Shown: piece after piece, positions 52,512 to 61,361 of the stretch | Layout: every line of letters begins with the position of its first letter | Numbering within the stretch: the stretch's first letter is position 1 | Assembly: GCF_014650775.1 (NCBI RefSeq) | Contig: NZ_BMVP01000001.1 | Location: 434,001-498,000 of the forward strand | Length of the DNA: 64,000 bases | Origin: Streptomyces cirratus | Lineage (GTDB): Bacteria > Actinomycetota > Actinomycetes > Streptomycetales > Streptomycetaceae | Direction of reading: 5' to 3' | Translations under genes and position numbers: made by a program | Notes under the pieces: model-generated | The model's input: the letters and a program-made list of their open reading frames with translations, nothing else | Database searches by the model: none | What the model was told of the DNA's origin: nothing

Positions 52512-52659
52512 CCCGGCATTCAAGCACGCGCACCTTCCTTTACCTCCGCTTGACCTCCCCGTGGCTCGCCCGTGAGGGGGCCGTGACGGCCTCGTGTCCG
52601 GCGGGCAGCGGTGTGCGCCGAATCACTGGACGCGCGGCGCGAGGTCAGGTAAGCCTCGG

Positions 52660-52678
52660 TTAAGTTAGGTCCGCCTCA
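52660..52678 (+). promoter_or_regulatory. Iron box (DmdR/IdeR-type operator) before efeO
   Basis: TTAAGTTAGGTCCGCCTCA matches 13 of 19 positions of the actinobacterial consensus TTAGGTTAGGCTAACCTAA. It is 62 bp upstream of the efeO ATG. DmdR1 with Fe2+ should repress the operon in iron-rich conditions. Confidence 0.75.
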
Positions 52679-52739
52679 CCGGCCGCCCCCATCCGACGGG
52701 GCGGCCGCCTGCCGAACGCCAGACCCGCCAGGAGCCCCC

Positions 52740-53876
52740 ATGCGCCCCGCCCGCTTCACCGTCGTCACCGCGGCTGCCGCAGTGGCCGCGCTCACCGCCG
52801 TGACCGGCTGCGCCGAGAAGAGCGCGGGGGGCGCCGAGGGCACGGTCCAGGTCGCCGCCTCCGACAGCGCCTGCGGCGTCTCCAAGACGGAGTTCCCCGC
52901 GGGCAAGGTCACCATCGAGGTGGACAACAAGGGCTCCAAGGTCACCGAGGTCTACGTCCTCTTCCCGGACGACCGCATCGTCGCCGAGCGCGAGAACATC
53001 GGCCCCGGCACCAAGGCCACCATCACCGCCGAGATCAAGGCGGGCGACTACGTGGTCAACTGCAAGCCCGGCATGAAGGGCGACGGCATCCGCCAGAAGG
53101 TCAAGGCCACCGGTGGCGCCTCCGCCAAGCGCAGCCCCGAGCTGGACGCGGCCGTCGCCGAGTACCGCAAGTACGTGCTGGCGCAGGCCGACGAGTCCCT
53201 CCCCGCGGTCAAGACGTTCACCGATGCCGTCCGTGCCGGTGACGTGGAAGCCGCGAAGCAGGCGTTCGCCCCGTCGCGGCGCGGCTGGGAGCGCACCGAG
53301 CCGGTCGCGGAGTCCTTCGGCGACATCGACCCGAAGACCGACGTCCGCGAGGACGGCCTGGAACCGGGTCAGAACTGGACCGGCTGGCACCGCCTGGAGA
53401 AGGCGCTGTGGGCCGACAACAAGATCGGCGACGAGGAGAAGGCCCTCGCCTCCCAGCTGGACACCGACATCGCCGAGTGGCACAAGCGCGTGGGCACGGC
53501 GGAGATCACGCCCACCTCCATGGCGAACGGCGCCAAGGAGCTGCTGGACGAGGTCGCCCGCAACAAGGTCACCGGCGAGGAAGACCGCTACAGCCACACC
53601 GACCTGGCCGACTTCAAGGCCAACGTCGAGGGCGCCGACAAGGTCTACGAGCTGCTCAAGCCGGTCGCCGCGAAGAACGACCCGCAGCTCGGCAAGACGC
53701 TCGACACCCAGTTCGCCGCGCTGGACACGCTGCTCGACAAGCACCGCGCGGACAAGAACGGCTACGACTTCACCTCCTACGACAAGGTCGGCGACGCGGA
53801 GCGCAAGGAGCTCTCGGACGCCGTGAACGCGCTGGCCGAGCCGCTCTCCAAGCTGGCCGCAGCGGTCGCGAAGTAA
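52740..53876 (+). CDS. efeO: Iron-uptake lipoprotein EfeO
   Basis: 378 aa. Lipobox TAVTGC (Cys near 24). N-terminal cupredoxin-like domain (about 35-125, KVTIEVDNKGSKVTEVYV) and C-terminal imelysin/M75 domain (about 140-378) with the HxxE motif WHRLEKALW. Extracellular partner that binds ferrous or ferric iron and feeds EfeU. AGGAG about 5-8 nt upstream of the ATG. First gene of the efeO-efeB-efeU operon. Confidence 0.95.
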   Translation: MRPARFTVVTAAAAVAALTAVTGCAEKSAGGAEGTVQVAASDSACGVSKTEFPAGKVTIEVDNKGSKVTEVYVLFPDDRIVAERENIGPGTKATITAEIKAGDYVVNCKPGMKGDGIRQKVKATGGASAKRSPELDAAVAEYRKYVLAQADESLPAVKTFTDAVRAGDVEAAKQAFAPSRRGWERTEPVAESFGDIDPKTDVREDGLEPGQNWTGWHRLEKALWADNKIGDEEKALASQLDTDIAEWHKRVGTAEITPTSMANGAKELLDEVARNKVTGEEDRYSHTDLADFKANVEGADKVYELLKPVAAKNDPQLGKTLDTQFAALDTLLDKHRADKNGYDFTSYDKVGDAERKELSDAVNALAEPLSKLAAAVAK

Positions 53877-53911
53877 CGGTCGGGAACAGCGGAGCAGGTG
53901 GGAGGACCGGG

Positions 53912-55195
53912 ATGACTGACTCGGAATCGGTGACGGTGGAAGAGCACGACGGCGCCCGTGAGGGGGCCACGGCGCCCTCACGGCGGGCCGTCCTCGGCTG
54001 GGGCGGGGCCGGGCTGGCGCTGGGCGCCGCCGCGGCCGGCGGCGCGGTCGCGGCGTTCGGTGGCGGCTCGGACGTGGTGCCCGCGGCATCGGCCGGGGCG
54101 GCCGTGCCGTTCCACGGCGAGCACCAGGCCGGCATCGCGAGCGCCGTCCAGGACCGCCTGCACTTCGCGGCCTTCGACGTGAAGACCAAGGACCGCGAGG
54201 AGCTGATCAAGCTCCTCAAGGACTGGACCGAGGCGGCCCGGCTGATGACGGCCGGGCACCCGGTCGGCGAGGGCGGCTTCGGCGGCCTCCCGGAGGCTCC
54301 GCCGGACGACACGGGTGAGGCGCTGGGCCTCAAGCCCTCCCGGCTCACCCTGACCATCGGTTTCGGCCCGGGCCTGTTCGCCAAGGACCGCTTCGGGCTG
54401 GAGGACAAGCGCCCCGAGGCACTGGTGGACCTGGAGCAGTTCCCGGGCGACAACCTGGACCCGGCCCGCTCCGGCGGCGACCTCTGCGTCCAGGCATGCG
54501 CGGACGACCCGCAGGTCGCGGTGCACGCCATCCGCCAGCTGGCCCGCATCGGCTTCGGCAAGACGGCGGTCCGCTGGTCGCAGCTCGGCTTCGGCAAGAC
54601 CTCGTCCACCACCCCCGACGCGCAGACCCCGCGCAACATGATGGGCTTCAAGGACGGCACCCGGAACATTGCGGGCACCGACCGGGCGGCACTCGACGAG
54701 CACGTCTGGGCGGCCGCCTCCGACGGCAGCGCGTGGATGGCCGGAGGCTCGTACCTGGTCGCCCGCCGCATCCGGATGCACATCGAGAGCTGGGACCGCA
54801 CCTCCCTCCAGGAGCAGGAGGACGTCTTCGGCCGTGACAAGGGCGAGGGCGCTCCCGTCGGCAAGTCCAAGGAGCGGGACGAGCCCTTCCTCAAGGCCAT
54901 GAAGCCGGAGGCACACGTCCGCCTCGCCCACCCGGACAGCAACAACGGTGCGAGGATCCTGCGCCGCGGCTACTCCTTCACGGACGGCACGGACGGGCTG
55001 GGCCGCCTCGATGCGGGCCTGTTCTTCCTCGCCTACCAGCGGGACGTCCGCAAGGGATTCATCCCGGTCCAGCGCAACCTGTCGAAGAACGACGCGCTCA
55101 ACGAATACATCCAGCACGTGGGTTCGGCCGTCTTCGCCGTCCCGCCGGGCGTCCGCGACAAGGACGACTGGTGGGGCCGGACGCTGTTCGCGTAG
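53912..55195 (+). CDS. efeB: Dyp-type peroxidase/deferrochelatase EfeB
   Basis: 427 aa. Twin-arginine signal (SRRAVLGWGGAGLALG, about 23-38), so exported folded with heme. DyP core with GFKDGTRN (GxxDG, distal Asp) near 250 and SWDRTSLQEQE; proximal His in AHPDSNNGARILRR. Known members oxidise ferrous iron or release iron from heme. ATG 53912 with GGAGGA upstream. Middle gene of the operon. Confidence 0.94.
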   Translation: MTDSESVTVEEHDGAREGATAPSRRAVLGWGGAGLALGAAAAGGAVAAFGGGSDVVPAASAGAAVPFHGEHQAGIASAVQDRLHFAAFDVKTKDREELIKLLKDWTEAARLMTAGHPVGEGGFGGLPEAPPDDTGEALGLKPSRLTLTIGFGPGLFAKDRFGLEDKRPEALVDLEQFPGDNLDPARSGGDLCVQACADDPQVAVHAIRQLARIGFGKTAVRWSQLGFGKTSSTTPDAQTPRNMMGFKDGTRNIAGTDRAALDEHVWAAASDGSAWMAGGSYLVARRIRMHIESWDRTSLQEQEDVFGRDKGEGAPVGKSKERDEPFLKAMKPEAHVRLAHPDSNNGARILRRGYSFTDGTDGLGRLDAGLFFLAYQRDVRKGFIPVQRNLSKNDALNEYIQHVGSAVFAVPPGVRDKDDWWGRTLFA

Positions 55196-55221
55196 ACCTG
55201 TAGACGCGTAGGAGGAACCAC

Positions 55222-56079
55222 GTGTTCAGCAATTACCTGATCGGTCTGCGCGAGGGGCTGGAAGCCAGCCTCGTCGTCTGCATCCTCATCGCCTACCTGG
55301 TGAAGACCGGCCACAAGGACAGGCTCGGGCCGCTGTGGCTGGGTGTCGGCCTGGCTGCCGCCCTCAGCCTCGGCTTCGGTGCGGCGCTGGAATTCGGTAC
55401 GGAGCAGCTGACGTTCGAGGCGCAGGAGGCGATCGGCGGGTCCCTGTCGGTGGTCGCCGTGGGCCTGGTGACCTGGATGGTCTTCTGGATGAAGCGCACG
55501 GCGCGCCACTTGAAGACGGAACTGCACGAGAAGCTGGACGCGGCCCTCGCCATGGGCACCGGCGCCCTGGTGACGACGGCGTTCCTCGCCGTGGGCCGCG
55601 AAGGCCTGGAGACGTCCCTGTTCGTGTGGCGCTCGGTGAAGGCGGCCGGCGACGGTGCGGGCCCGCTGGCCGGTGTGCTGCTGGGCATCGGCAGCTCCGT
55701 GCTGCTGGGCTGGCTGTTCTACCGGGGGGCCCTGCGCATCAACCTCGCCAAGTTCTTCACCTGGACCGGCGGCATGCTGGTCGTGGTCGCGGCGGGCGTG
55801 CTGGCGTACGGGGTCCACGACCTCCAGGAGGCCCGGTTCCTGCCCGGCATCATGACCAAGGCGTTCGACATCAGCGACACGATCCCGCCGGACAGCTGGT
55901 ACGGGACCCTGCTGAAGGGGACGTTCAACTTCCAGCCGGACCCGACCGTGGTCCAGCTCGTGGTGTGGGCGGTGTACCTGCTGGCGGTGCTCAGCCTGTT
56001 CCTGGCGCCGTCGGCGGTCAAGGGCCGGGGCGGGCAGGCCGAGCCCGCGGGCCGGCAGCCGGCGCAGGCACAGGGCTAG
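55222..56079 (+). CDS. efeU: FTR1-family iron permease EfeU
   Basis: 285 aa, seven transmembrane helices. Two REGLE motifs, LREGLEASLVV near 10 and GREGLETSLFV near 131, carry the iron-transporting acidic residues. GTG start with GGAGGA 7 nt upstream. Last gene of the operon. The coding end is followed by a partial direct repeat: GGCGCAGGCACAGGGCT occurs at the stop codon and again about 36 bp later. Confidence 0.95.
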   Translation: MFSNYLIGLREGLEASLVVCILIAYLVKTGHKDRLGPLWLGVGLAAALSLGFGAALEFGTEQLTFEAQEAIGGSLSVVAVGLVTWMVFWMKRTARHLKTELHEKLDAALAMGTGALVTTAFLAVGREGLETSLFVWRSVKAAGDGAGPLAGVLLGIGSSVLLGWLFYRGALRINLAKFFTWTGGMLVVVAAGVLAYGVHDLQEARFLPGIMTKAFDISDTIPPDSWYGTLLKGTFNFQPDPTVVQLVVWAVYLLAVLSLFLAPSAVKGRGGQAEPAGRQPAQAQG

Positions 56080-56118
56080 GCCCGGCCGCACGGGCGGCGC
56101 AGGCACAGGGCTGGACCG

Positions 56119-56168
56119 CGAACGGCGACGGGCCGGACGACTGCTGTCGTCCGGCCCGTCGCCGTTCG
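56119..56168. terminator. Very strong terminator after efeOBU
   Basis: A perfect 23-bp stem, 56119-56141 with 56146-56168, and a TGCT loop, between convergent genes (next gene ends at 56174). It is longer than any other hairpin in the window. Confidence 0.92.
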
Positions 56169-56173
56169 CCGGG

Positions 56174-56923
56174 TCAGCGGCCCAGGGGCCAGGCCACGGC
56201 GGCGGGGGTCTGATCGGAGGTGCCCGCGTACTGGGCGCAGGCGTCGGTCAGGGTTTCGAGCAGCGTCAGCGGGTCCGGCAGGGGGTGTTCCACGCCGCGC
56301 AGCCAGGCGACGCCCTGCTCACCCGGCAGGGCGGCCGGCGGTACGAGGACGTAGCTGCCCCGGCAGTGCCAGCGCAGGCCGGGGTGCTCGTCCATCGTCT
56401 CGGGGTGGCAGTCCAGTTCGCAGGGCCACCACTCGTCCTCGTCCTCCGGCGTCCCCCGGGTCGCCGTGAAGAACAGCATGCGGGCCTGGTCGCCCGTTCC
56501 GCCGGATTCGGCTACCGGTCCGACCTCCACGCCGGCCGCCGTCAGCCTGGTCAGGGCGTCGCGTCCGGCTTCCAGGGGGACGTCCAGGACGTCGTGGACC
56601 ATGCCGGTCGCGGTGATGAAGTTGGCCTGGGGGTGGTTGCGCGCCCATCGTTCGATCTGCGCGCGGTCGGTGGTGGCCTGGGTCTGCCAGGCGAAGGAGA
56701 CCGGGTGCCGCGCGGGCGTCGGACAGCCGATGCGGTCGCACGAACACCGGTAACCGGCCGGATGGGCGGCGGGGGCGATCGGGAGGCCGGCGGCGGCGAC
56801 GGCCAGGAGGAGGGCCTCGCGTTCCCCGGCCGGGTCTTCGGGAGCCGGTTTCGAGCGGCGGCGCAGCCACTGGGAAATCCTGCTCTGCTCGCCGCGTTTG
56901 ACGCGGCCGGACTCGGACCCCAT
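56174..56923 (-). CDS. Bifunctional DNA primase/polymerase N-terminal-domain protein
   Basis: 249 aa. Prim-pol-like fold: PAGYRCSCDRIGCPTPARHP (a Cys-rich insert), ANFITATGMVHDVLDVP, where one acidic pair of the active site (DxD) reads DVLDV, and LDCHPETMDEHPGLRWHCRGSYVLVPP (His). The rest of a replication protein (helicase part) is absent, so it is a stand-alone domain, common in Streptomyces chromosomes and of unknown role; it is not evidence of a plasmid by itself. GAGGGG is a weak ribosome site. Confidence 0.82.
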   Translation of the reverse strand: MGSESGRVKRGEQSRISQWLRRRSKPAPEDPAGEREALLLAVAAAGLPIAPAAHPAGYRCSCDRIGCPTPARHPVSFAWQTQATTDRAQIERWARNHPQANFITATGMVHDVLDVPLEAGRDALTRLTAAGVEVGPVAESGGTGDQARMLFFTATRGTPEDEDEWWPCELDCHPETMDEHPGLRWHCRGSYVLVPPAALPGEQGVAWLRGVEHPLPDPLTLLETLTDACAQYAGTSDQTPAAVAWPLGR

Positions 56924-57078
56924 CTATCCCCTCACCTCACCGTTGCCCCCGGCGGACCTTCCCATGGTCCCACCCTCCGGGGTGCCGGGTGACCGCACCC
57001 CCGCATCGGGCCCGCCCATAACAGCAGAATTCGGCCATATGTTCTCGGTCACGCGGACCCGTGGCCGGTCCCGGGTGT

Positions 57079-57717
57079 TTACGCGGTGGCCACCACCGCG
57101 TCCACCAGCGCGTCCGCGAACGCGTGGCTCAGGGGAGCCGTCCGCAGCAGCCAGCGGTACGTCAGCGGGCCGAGCAGCATCTCCGTCATCAGTCGCAGAT
57201 CCGCTCCCTCCGCGAGCTGCCCCACGGCCCGCGCGCTGCGCAACCGGTCCTCGTAGAGGGCGAGCTGGGGGGCCAGCAGCCGCTCGGTGAAGCGCGCCGC
57301 GAGTTCCGGGTCGGTCGCCCCGGCGGCGGTCAGGGCGCGCAGCGGTGCGTCGTACGCCGGGTCGTTGAACTCGTCCACCGTGGCCCGCAGCACCTGCTTC
57401 AAGTCGGCGGCCAGGTCGCCGGTGTCCGGGAGCCCGGTCCTGCCGTCCGCCGTGGGCGCGTCGCCGGCCAGCGCCAGGGAGGCGTCGAGCAGCACGGCGG
57501 CCTTCGAGGGCCACCAGCGGTAGATGGTCTGCTTGCCGACCCCCGCGCGGGCGGCGATGGCCTCGATGGTCAGCTTGTTGTAACCGACCTCCCCGACGAG
57601 GGCGAGCGCGGCGTCCAGGATGGCCCGCCGGGACCGGTCGCTGCGGCGGGCGGGGTCGGGGGCCTTGCCGCCGGCCGGCGCGGTCTCGGGTGTCTTCGTG
57701 TGGGGAGTCCTGCTCAT
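57079..57717 (-). CDS. TetR-family regulator divergent from dimethylargininase
   Basis: 212 aa. HTH about 48-76 (LTIEAIAARAGVGKQTIYRWW), preceded by a 30-residue disordered, basic stretch. The ATG is 6 nt after TACGTT (57729-57724), so the mRNA is probably leaderless. A 15-bp palindrome lies just upstream, at the place of its own -35, suggesting self-repression; it may also act on the divergent gene. Confidence 0.9.
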   Translation of the reverse strand: MSRTPHTKTPETAPAGGKAPDPARRSDRSRRAILDAALALVGEVGYNKLTIEAIAARAGVGKQTIYRWWPSKAAVLLDASLALAGDAPTADGRTGLPDTGDLAADLKQVLRATVDEFNDPAYDAPLRALTAAGATDPELAARFTERLLAPQLALYEDRLRSARAVGQLAEGADLRLMTEMLLGPLTYRWLLRTAPLSHAFADALVDAVVATA

Positions 57718-57736
57718 GCCCTCAACGTATCAACGC

Positions 57737-57751
57737 GAGACGGACCGTCTC
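57737..57751. promoter_or_regulatory. TetR-type operator palindrome
   Basis: GAGACGGACCGTCTC, palindromic apart from its central base, located 20-34 bp before the tetR start and about 120 bp before the dimethylargininase start. TetR proteins of this subtype commonly bind such GAGACGG/CCGTCTC sites. Confidence 0.75.
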
Positions 57752-57870
57752 TGGTTCCGGTCATTCCGATAAACCACCCAATCAGTTCACTGCGCGGTCC
57801 ACGTTGAGGAGAGACGATTCTCTGCACACGCACAGCACACGCACCGCGAGTCAGTCGTGAGGAGCCTTCT

Positions 57871-58680
57871 TTGCGCAGAGACGCCACACCCCGGCGCTAC
57901 CTGATGTGCCCACCCGCGCACTTCAAGGTCACGTACTCCATCAACCCGTGGATGGACCCCGCGAAACCGGTGGACCTGCCCCTCGCACAAGCCCAGTGGG
58001 AAGACCTCAGGGACCGCTACCGCGCCCTCGGCCACACCGTCGAGACCCTCGTCCCCGACCCCGCGCTGCCGGACATGGTCTACGCGGCCAACGGCGCCCT
58101 GGTCGTCGACGGCCGCGTACTCGGGGCCCGGTTCGCCTACGCGGAACGCTCCGCCGAGGCGGAGATCCACCTGGAGTGGTTCCGGACCCACGGCTTCCGG
58201 GACATCCACGAGCCGTCCCACATCAACGAGGGCGAGGGTGACTTCGCCGTCACCGCCACGTACATCCTGGCGGGCCGGGGCTACCGTTCCAGCCCGCTCT
58301 CGCACGACGAGGCGCAGGAGTTCTTCGGCCGCCCCGTCATCGGCCTCGACCTCGTCGACCCGCGCTTCTACCACCTGGACACGGCCCTGTGCGTCCTGGA
58401 CGGCGACGAGATCATGTACCACCCGCCGGCCTTCTCGCCCGGCAGCCAGGCCGTCCTGCGGCGGCTGTTCCCCGACGCCCTGATCGTGAACGAGGAGGAC
58501 GCGGCGGCCTTCGGCCTGAACTCCGTCTCCGACGGCCTGCACGTGCTGCTCCCCCAGGCGGCTGCGGGCCTGCTCAAACCCCTGCGCGACCGGGGCTTCG
58601 AGCCGATCCCGATGGACCTGGGCGAGCTGCTCAAGGGCGGCGGCAGCATCAAGTGCTGCACGCAGGAGCTGCGGCCCTGA
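57871..58680 (+). CDS. ddaH: Dimethylargininase (DDAH) family amidinotransferase/hydrolase
   Basis: 269 aa. Guanidino-group-modifying fold: substrate loop PPAHFKVTYSINPWMDP, Glu/Asp in EGEGDFAV near 117, His in FYHLDTAL near 168 and catalytic Cys in IKCCTQE near 263. Hydrolyses methylated arginines (or arginine) to citrulline. TTG start at 57871 with GAGGAG 6-7 nt before; the N-terminus RRYLMCPP agrees with the family. The neighbouring TetR probably regulates it. Confidence 0.92.
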   Translation: MRRDATPRRYLMCPPAHFKVTYSINPWMDPAKPVDLPLAQAQWEDLRDRYRALGHTVETLVPDPALPDMVYAANGALVVDGRVLGARFAYAERSAEAEIHLEWFRTHGFRDIHEPSHINEGEGDFAVTATYILAGRGYRSSPLSHDEAQEFFGRPVIGLDLVDPRFYHLDTALCVLDGDEIMYHPPAFSPGSQAVLRRLFPDALIVNEEDAAAFGLNSVSDGLHVLLPQAAAGLLKPLRDRGFEPIPMDLGELLKGGGSIKCCTQELRP

Positions 58681-58704
58681 CGGCGCCCTGACCCCCCGAA
58701 GGGA

Positions 58705-59730
58705 TCAGCGGGACTCGGGGGCGGGCGGCCACTCCTGCCCCCAGTCGGCGTCCCGCGCCGCCTTGTAGAGGTCACCGTGGCGCTTGGTCACGGTGGCCCG
58801 GGTCAGGCCGTCCTGCGGCGGACCGCACAGGTCCAGCAGGACCAGCCCCTTCCGGATCTGCGGCCTGCGCGTGATCCGGGAGGCGGCCGGCTCCACGGGG
58901 AAACGCGTCGCGGCGACGTAGCTGAACTTCTCGTCCTCGTACGGGAGGGAGCCGCCCTTGATCTTCCGGTGCAGAGAGGAACGGCTGACCCGCGCCGAGA
59001 AGTGGCACCAGTCCTGGCCGACCTCGATCGGGCAGGCCGCGTCGTGCGGGCAGGGCGCGGCCACCGTCATCCCGGCCCCGATCAGCTGCTCGCGGGCCTC
59101 CCGGATGCGCAGGTAGCCCTCGGGGGTGCCCGGCTCGATCAGCACGACCGCGCGGCCGGTGCGCGCCGCCTCGGCGACGACCGCCCGGCGGGCCTCCACG
59201 GTGAGTTCCCCGAGCACGTAGGACACGGTCACGAGGTCCGCCTCGGGGATCGTGGTCCCGGAGCCGATGACGGCCCGGCGCCACTCGGCCGCGCGGAGCA
59301 CGGGCGAGGAGGAGCGGGACGCCAGTTCCCGGCCCAGGGCGAGTGCCGGCTCCGCCCAGTCGAGCACCGTCGTGGTGCGCGGGCCGTCCCAGACGGCGTC
59401 CGCCGCCCAGGTCGCGGCGCCGGTGCCGCCGCCCACGTCGACGTGCGAGAGCGGCGACCATTGCGGCACGGCCTGCGCCAGGGCGTCCAGGGCGGAACGT
59501 ACGGCCTCGAAGGTGGCGGGCATCCGGTAGGCCGCGTACGCCGCCACGTCCGAGCGGTCGCGCAGTACGGGCACGTCGGTGGGGGTCGTGCCGCGGTAGT
59601 TGGCGATCAGCCGCTCGACGGCGGCCGAGACCTGCTTCGGCGGGAGCCCGTCGAGCAGCCCGCCGAGCGCGGAGCGCAGGGTCTCGGCGGTGGTGGGACC
59701 GGAAGCGGGAAGGGCGGCGGAGGCGTTCAC
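58705..59730 (-). CDS. Rsm22-type small-subunit rRNA methyltransferase family
   Basis: 341 aa. AdoMet-binding motif SHVDVGGGTGAATWA near 94-108, then VLDWAEPALALG and VSYVLGELTVEAR. The C-terminal part has the Cys cluster CPHDAACPIEVGQDWCHFSARV of Rsm22 proteins, possibly a metal site. Presumed rRNA or ribosome-assembly methyltransferase. GTG 59730 is 6 nt after TAAACT (59742-59737), again leaderless. Ends 24 bp from the convergent dimethylargininase stop. Confidence 0.88.
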   Translation of the reverse strand: MNASAALPASGPTTAETLRSALGGLLDGLPPKQVSAAVERLIANYRGTTPTDVPVLRDRSDVAAYAAYRMPATFEAVRSALDALAQAVPQWSPLSHVDVGGGTGAATWAADAVWDGPRTTTVLDWAEPALALGRELASRSSSPVLRAAEWRRAVIGSGTTIPEADLVTVSYVLGELTVEARRAVVAEAARTGRAVVLIEPGTPEGYLRIREAREQLIGAGMTVAAPCPHDAACPIEVGQDWCHFSARVSRSSLHRKIKGGSLPYEDEKFSYVAATRFPVEPAASRITRRPQIRKGLVLLDLCGPPQDGLTRATVTKRHGDLYKAARDADWGQEWPPAPESR

Positions 59731-59922
59731 CTGGGAAGTTTACGGCGCCCCCCGCACCCCCCGCCCCCACGCCCTTCCCCGGCGGCAGCCGCCACCACCC
59801 GGCGCCGGCCACGCCCCCGACGACAGTCCGCGCCGGCAGCCGGCCCGCCCGAGTCCCGGAGGGCACCCGGCGCCGGCCCGCCCAGCCGCCGGCGCCCCGG
59901 CGGAGCCGGCGTCCGTCGGACC

Positions 59923-59972
59923 GGTTATCCGGCTATCCGGCTATCCGGCTATCCGGCTATCCGGCTATCCGG
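59923..59972. repeat. Tandem 8-bp repeat, six units, over a stop codon
   Basis: GGTTATCC followed by five perfect GGCTATCC units and a partial one. On the other strand the unit is GGATAGCC, and the first TAG in the MFS frame is the stop of the transporter gene. The remaining copies lie outside it. Confidence 0.92.
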
Positions 59973-61254
59973 CAGCAGCCATCGGCTCGCGGTTCTGCCA
60001 CGGGCGGCACAGTCCGAGGAAGCAGGCCGCCGACAGCAGCGCGCAGACGAGCTGGACGAGGGCCATCGGCACCGCCGTGTCCTCCCCCGCGATGCCGACC
60101 AGCGGCGAGGCGACCGCCCCGACCAGGAACGAAGACGTGCCGAGCAGCGCCGACGCCGACCCCGCGGCGTGCGGCGTCCGCATCAGCGCCTGCGCGTTGG
60201 TGTTCGGCATCAGCACGCCCATCGCCGACATCAGCACGAACAGCCCGGCCGCCATCGGCAGCAGCCCGACCTTCCCGAACGCCCCGCTCGCCATCAGCAG
60301 CAGCGCGACCGAGTCCACGGTGACGACGGCGAGCCCGCAGGCCAGGACCTTGTCCAGGCTGACCCGGCCCACCAGCAGCTTGCCGTTGATCTGGCCGACC
60401 GCTATGAGGCCGACCGAGTTCACGCCGAACAGCAGGCTGAACTGCTGCGGCGAAGCCCCGTAGATCTCCTGGACCACGAACGGCGAGGCGGAGATGTACG
60501 AGAACAGCACCGCGAACGCGAAGCCGCCGGCCAGGGTGTACCCGGCGAAGACCCGGTCACCGAGCAGCCCGCGCATCGTGCGCAGGGCGGCGCCCACGCC
60601 CCCGGTGTGACGCCGCTCGGGCGGCAGCGTCTCGTCGAGCCTCCGCCACACCACCAGGGTCAGCGCCGTGCCGATGGCGGTGAGGATGACGAAGACCCCG
60701 CGCCAGTCGGCGTAGCGCAGCACCTGGCCGCCGATGAGCGGGGCGACGATCGGGGCGGCGCCGGAGATCAGCATCAGAGTGGAGAAGAACCGGGCCATCT
60801 CGACCCCGTCGTACAGGTCTCGCACGACGGCGCGGGCGATGACGATCGCCGCCGAGCCGGCCAGGCCCTGGACCAGCCGGAAGCCGACCAGCAGTTCGGT
60901 GGTGGGGGCGAGCGCGCAGACGGCGGTGGCCAGCACGTAGACGATCATGCCGGTCAGCAGGGGCCTGCGGCGTCCCCATTTGTCACTCATCGGGCCGATG
61001 ACGAGCTGACCCAGTGCCATGCCCGCGAGGCAGGAGGTCAGGGTCAGCTGAACCGTGGCAGCCGGGCTGTGCAGGGCGGAGGTGACCTGCGGCAGCGCCG
61101 GCAGGTACATGTCCATGGACAGCGGCGGCAGTGCGGTCAGCCCGCCGAGTATGAAGGTGACGAGCAGACCGGTCCGGCGGGCCGCGTGAGGAGAGCTCTG
61201 GACGGCGGACGACGGCTTCCGCTCGCGGGCCGTCCCGGGGGCTCTCTCCGACAT
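59965..61254 (-). CDS. Bcr/CflA-type multidrug efflux MFS transporter
   Basis: 429 aa, 12 transmembrane helices. Family marks: [13 protein letters not shown] in helix 1, [19 protein letters not shown] between helices 2 and 3, and [11 protein letters not shown]. Drug/H+ antiporter; substrate unknown. ATG 61254 is preceded by GGAGT; a longer frame exists upstream but has no start signal. The stop is within the 8-bp repeat array. Confidence 0.9.
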   Translation of the reverse strand: MSERAPGTARERKPSSAVQSSPHAARRTGLLVTFILGGLTALPPLSMDMYLPALPQVTSALHSPAATVQLTLTSCLAGMALGQLVIGPMSDKWGRRRPLLTGMIVYVLATAVCALAPTTELLVGFRLVQGLAGSAAIVIARAVVRDLYDGVEMARFFSTLMLISGAAPIVAPLIGGQVLRYADWRGVFVILTAIGTALTLVVWRRLDETLPPERRHTGGVGAALRTMRGLLGDRVFAGYTLAGGFAFAVLFSYISASPFVVQEIYGASPQQFSLLFGVNSVGLIAVGQINGKLLVGRVSLDKVLACGLAVVTVDSVALLLMASGAFGKVGLLPMAAGLFVLMSAMGVLMPNTNAQALMRTPHAAGSASALLGTSSFLVGAVASPLVGIAGEDTAVPMALVQLVCALLSAACFLGLCRPWQNREPMAAAG

Positions 61255-61361
61255 GCGGGACTCCACTCTCTTCGTGTGTTTTCGCACCCTTGACCGACCC
61301 ATGCTCTCAGCTGTCGGAACGCCCGTGGGCGAACGTCCGCCGTGACGTACTCTGCGGCCCC

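Noticed and set aside
56174..56923. Primase/polymerase gene as a sign of an integrated plasmid
   Set aside because: Only the N-terminal domain is present, with no integrase, att site, tRNA or replication partner nearby; stand-alone copies are ordinary in Streptomyces chromosomes.
58681..58704. Terminator between dimethylargininase and the Rsm22-like gene
   Set aside because: The gap is only 24 bp, and the possible stem (GACCCCCCGAAGGGATC) is short with G-T pairs.
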